From UBA6911 sp964481255 (lineage in GTDB: Bacteria > Acidobacteriota > UBA6911), in contig CAYZTZ010000015.1 in the NCBI GenBank assembly GCA_964481255.1, positions 1-43,936 on the forward strand: DNA of 43,936 bases, written 5' to 3'. The notes beneath the pieces are model-generated. The model saw nothing but the letters and a program-made list of their open reading frames with translations. It did not search any database and had not been told where the DNA came from. The position numbers were made by a program, and so were the translations under genes. This document shows positions 43,896-43,936 of the stretch, in pieces. Every line of letters begins with the position of its first letter. Position 1 is the first letter of the stretch.

Positions 43896-43936
43896 TCCGC
43901 GTTTCTTATAACGCAGCTTCCGCCTGTATCCGAATC
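43896..43936. other. Window end after the Mo large subunit
   Basis: Forty-one bases follow the stop codon. No start codon with ribosome site and no terminator were seen; the operon may continue outside the window. Confidence 0.4.

Noticed and set aside
1..43936. CRISPR arrays, tRNA or rRNA genes, insertion sequences, phage genes
   Set aside because: None recognised on reading both strands: no regularly spaced repeats, no cloverleaf-like segments, no transposase or integrase motifs.

Overview
This is a GC-rich (roughly 60 %) stretch of about 44 kb, probably from an uncultured Gram-negative bacterium. Sec, Tat and lipoprotein-type signal peptides are common, a DUF1573 protein is present, and a 100-base run of N at 4100-4199 marks a scaffold join. 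Gene content (many secreted esterases, a GH3 glycosidase, CoA transferase/MaoC, molybdenum oxidoreductases) would fit Acidobacteriota, but I cannot prove the lineage. No rRNA, tRNA, insertion sequence, phage gene or CRISPR array was recognised. UGA is an ordinary stop for many genes here, so the standard code applies.

Layout. 204-1967: exported UGSC-like protein with an in-frame UGA (candidate selenoprotein 1). 2039-8756 (minus): CoA transferase, MaoC hydratase, NAD-dependent epimerase, hexuronate-type MFS transporter and, across the gap, a GH3 glycosidase. 9058-10434: second MFS transporter. 10521-12517 (minus): DUF1573 protein and L-2-hydroxyglutarate oxidase. 13471-16562: catabolic-looking operon of a DUF6282 hydrolase and two tandem DapA-like lyases. 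16724-20743: two further UGSC-like paralogues, divergently transcribed. 20966-21733: DUF169 protein. 21872-33185: a secreted beta-helix protein and a hydrolase island (two paralogous carboxylesterases around a GntR regulator, an esterase-D type enzyme, an alpha/beta hydrolase and a CocE-type hydrolase). 33377-35131 (minus): double-length MoaF-like protein. 36024-37862: second exported UGSC-like protein with an in-frame UGA (candidate selenoprotein 2). 38031-43895: two molybdenum oxidoreductases, one bis-MGD type with its four-cluster ferredoxin subunit, one xanthine-dehydrogenase type with a Tat-exported 2Fe-2S subunit.

The main result is a family of four large (about 590-610 aa) two-domain proteins in one window. 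Each has an N-terminal UGSC-like redox domain and a shared C-terminal domain with TVEK and MAGxxPEY motifs. In two of them the reading frame is interrupted by a single UGA at the same homologous position (residue 135 in both), and a perfect stem-loop follows at the distance expected of a bacterial SECIS element. In the other two that position is Leu or Asn. Both UGA-containing members carry Sec signal peptides; the other two do not. A conventional gene caller would split each selenoprotein into two fragments.

How the genes might work together (inference): the lyases, DUF6282 hydrolase, CoA transferase, MaoC, epimerase, transporters and Mo enzymes look like a catabolic region for plant-derived or aromatic organic acids. 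The secreted hydrolases would release substrate, and the UGSC-like proteins would be redox or binding partners of unknown function. The substrate cannot be read from the sequence.
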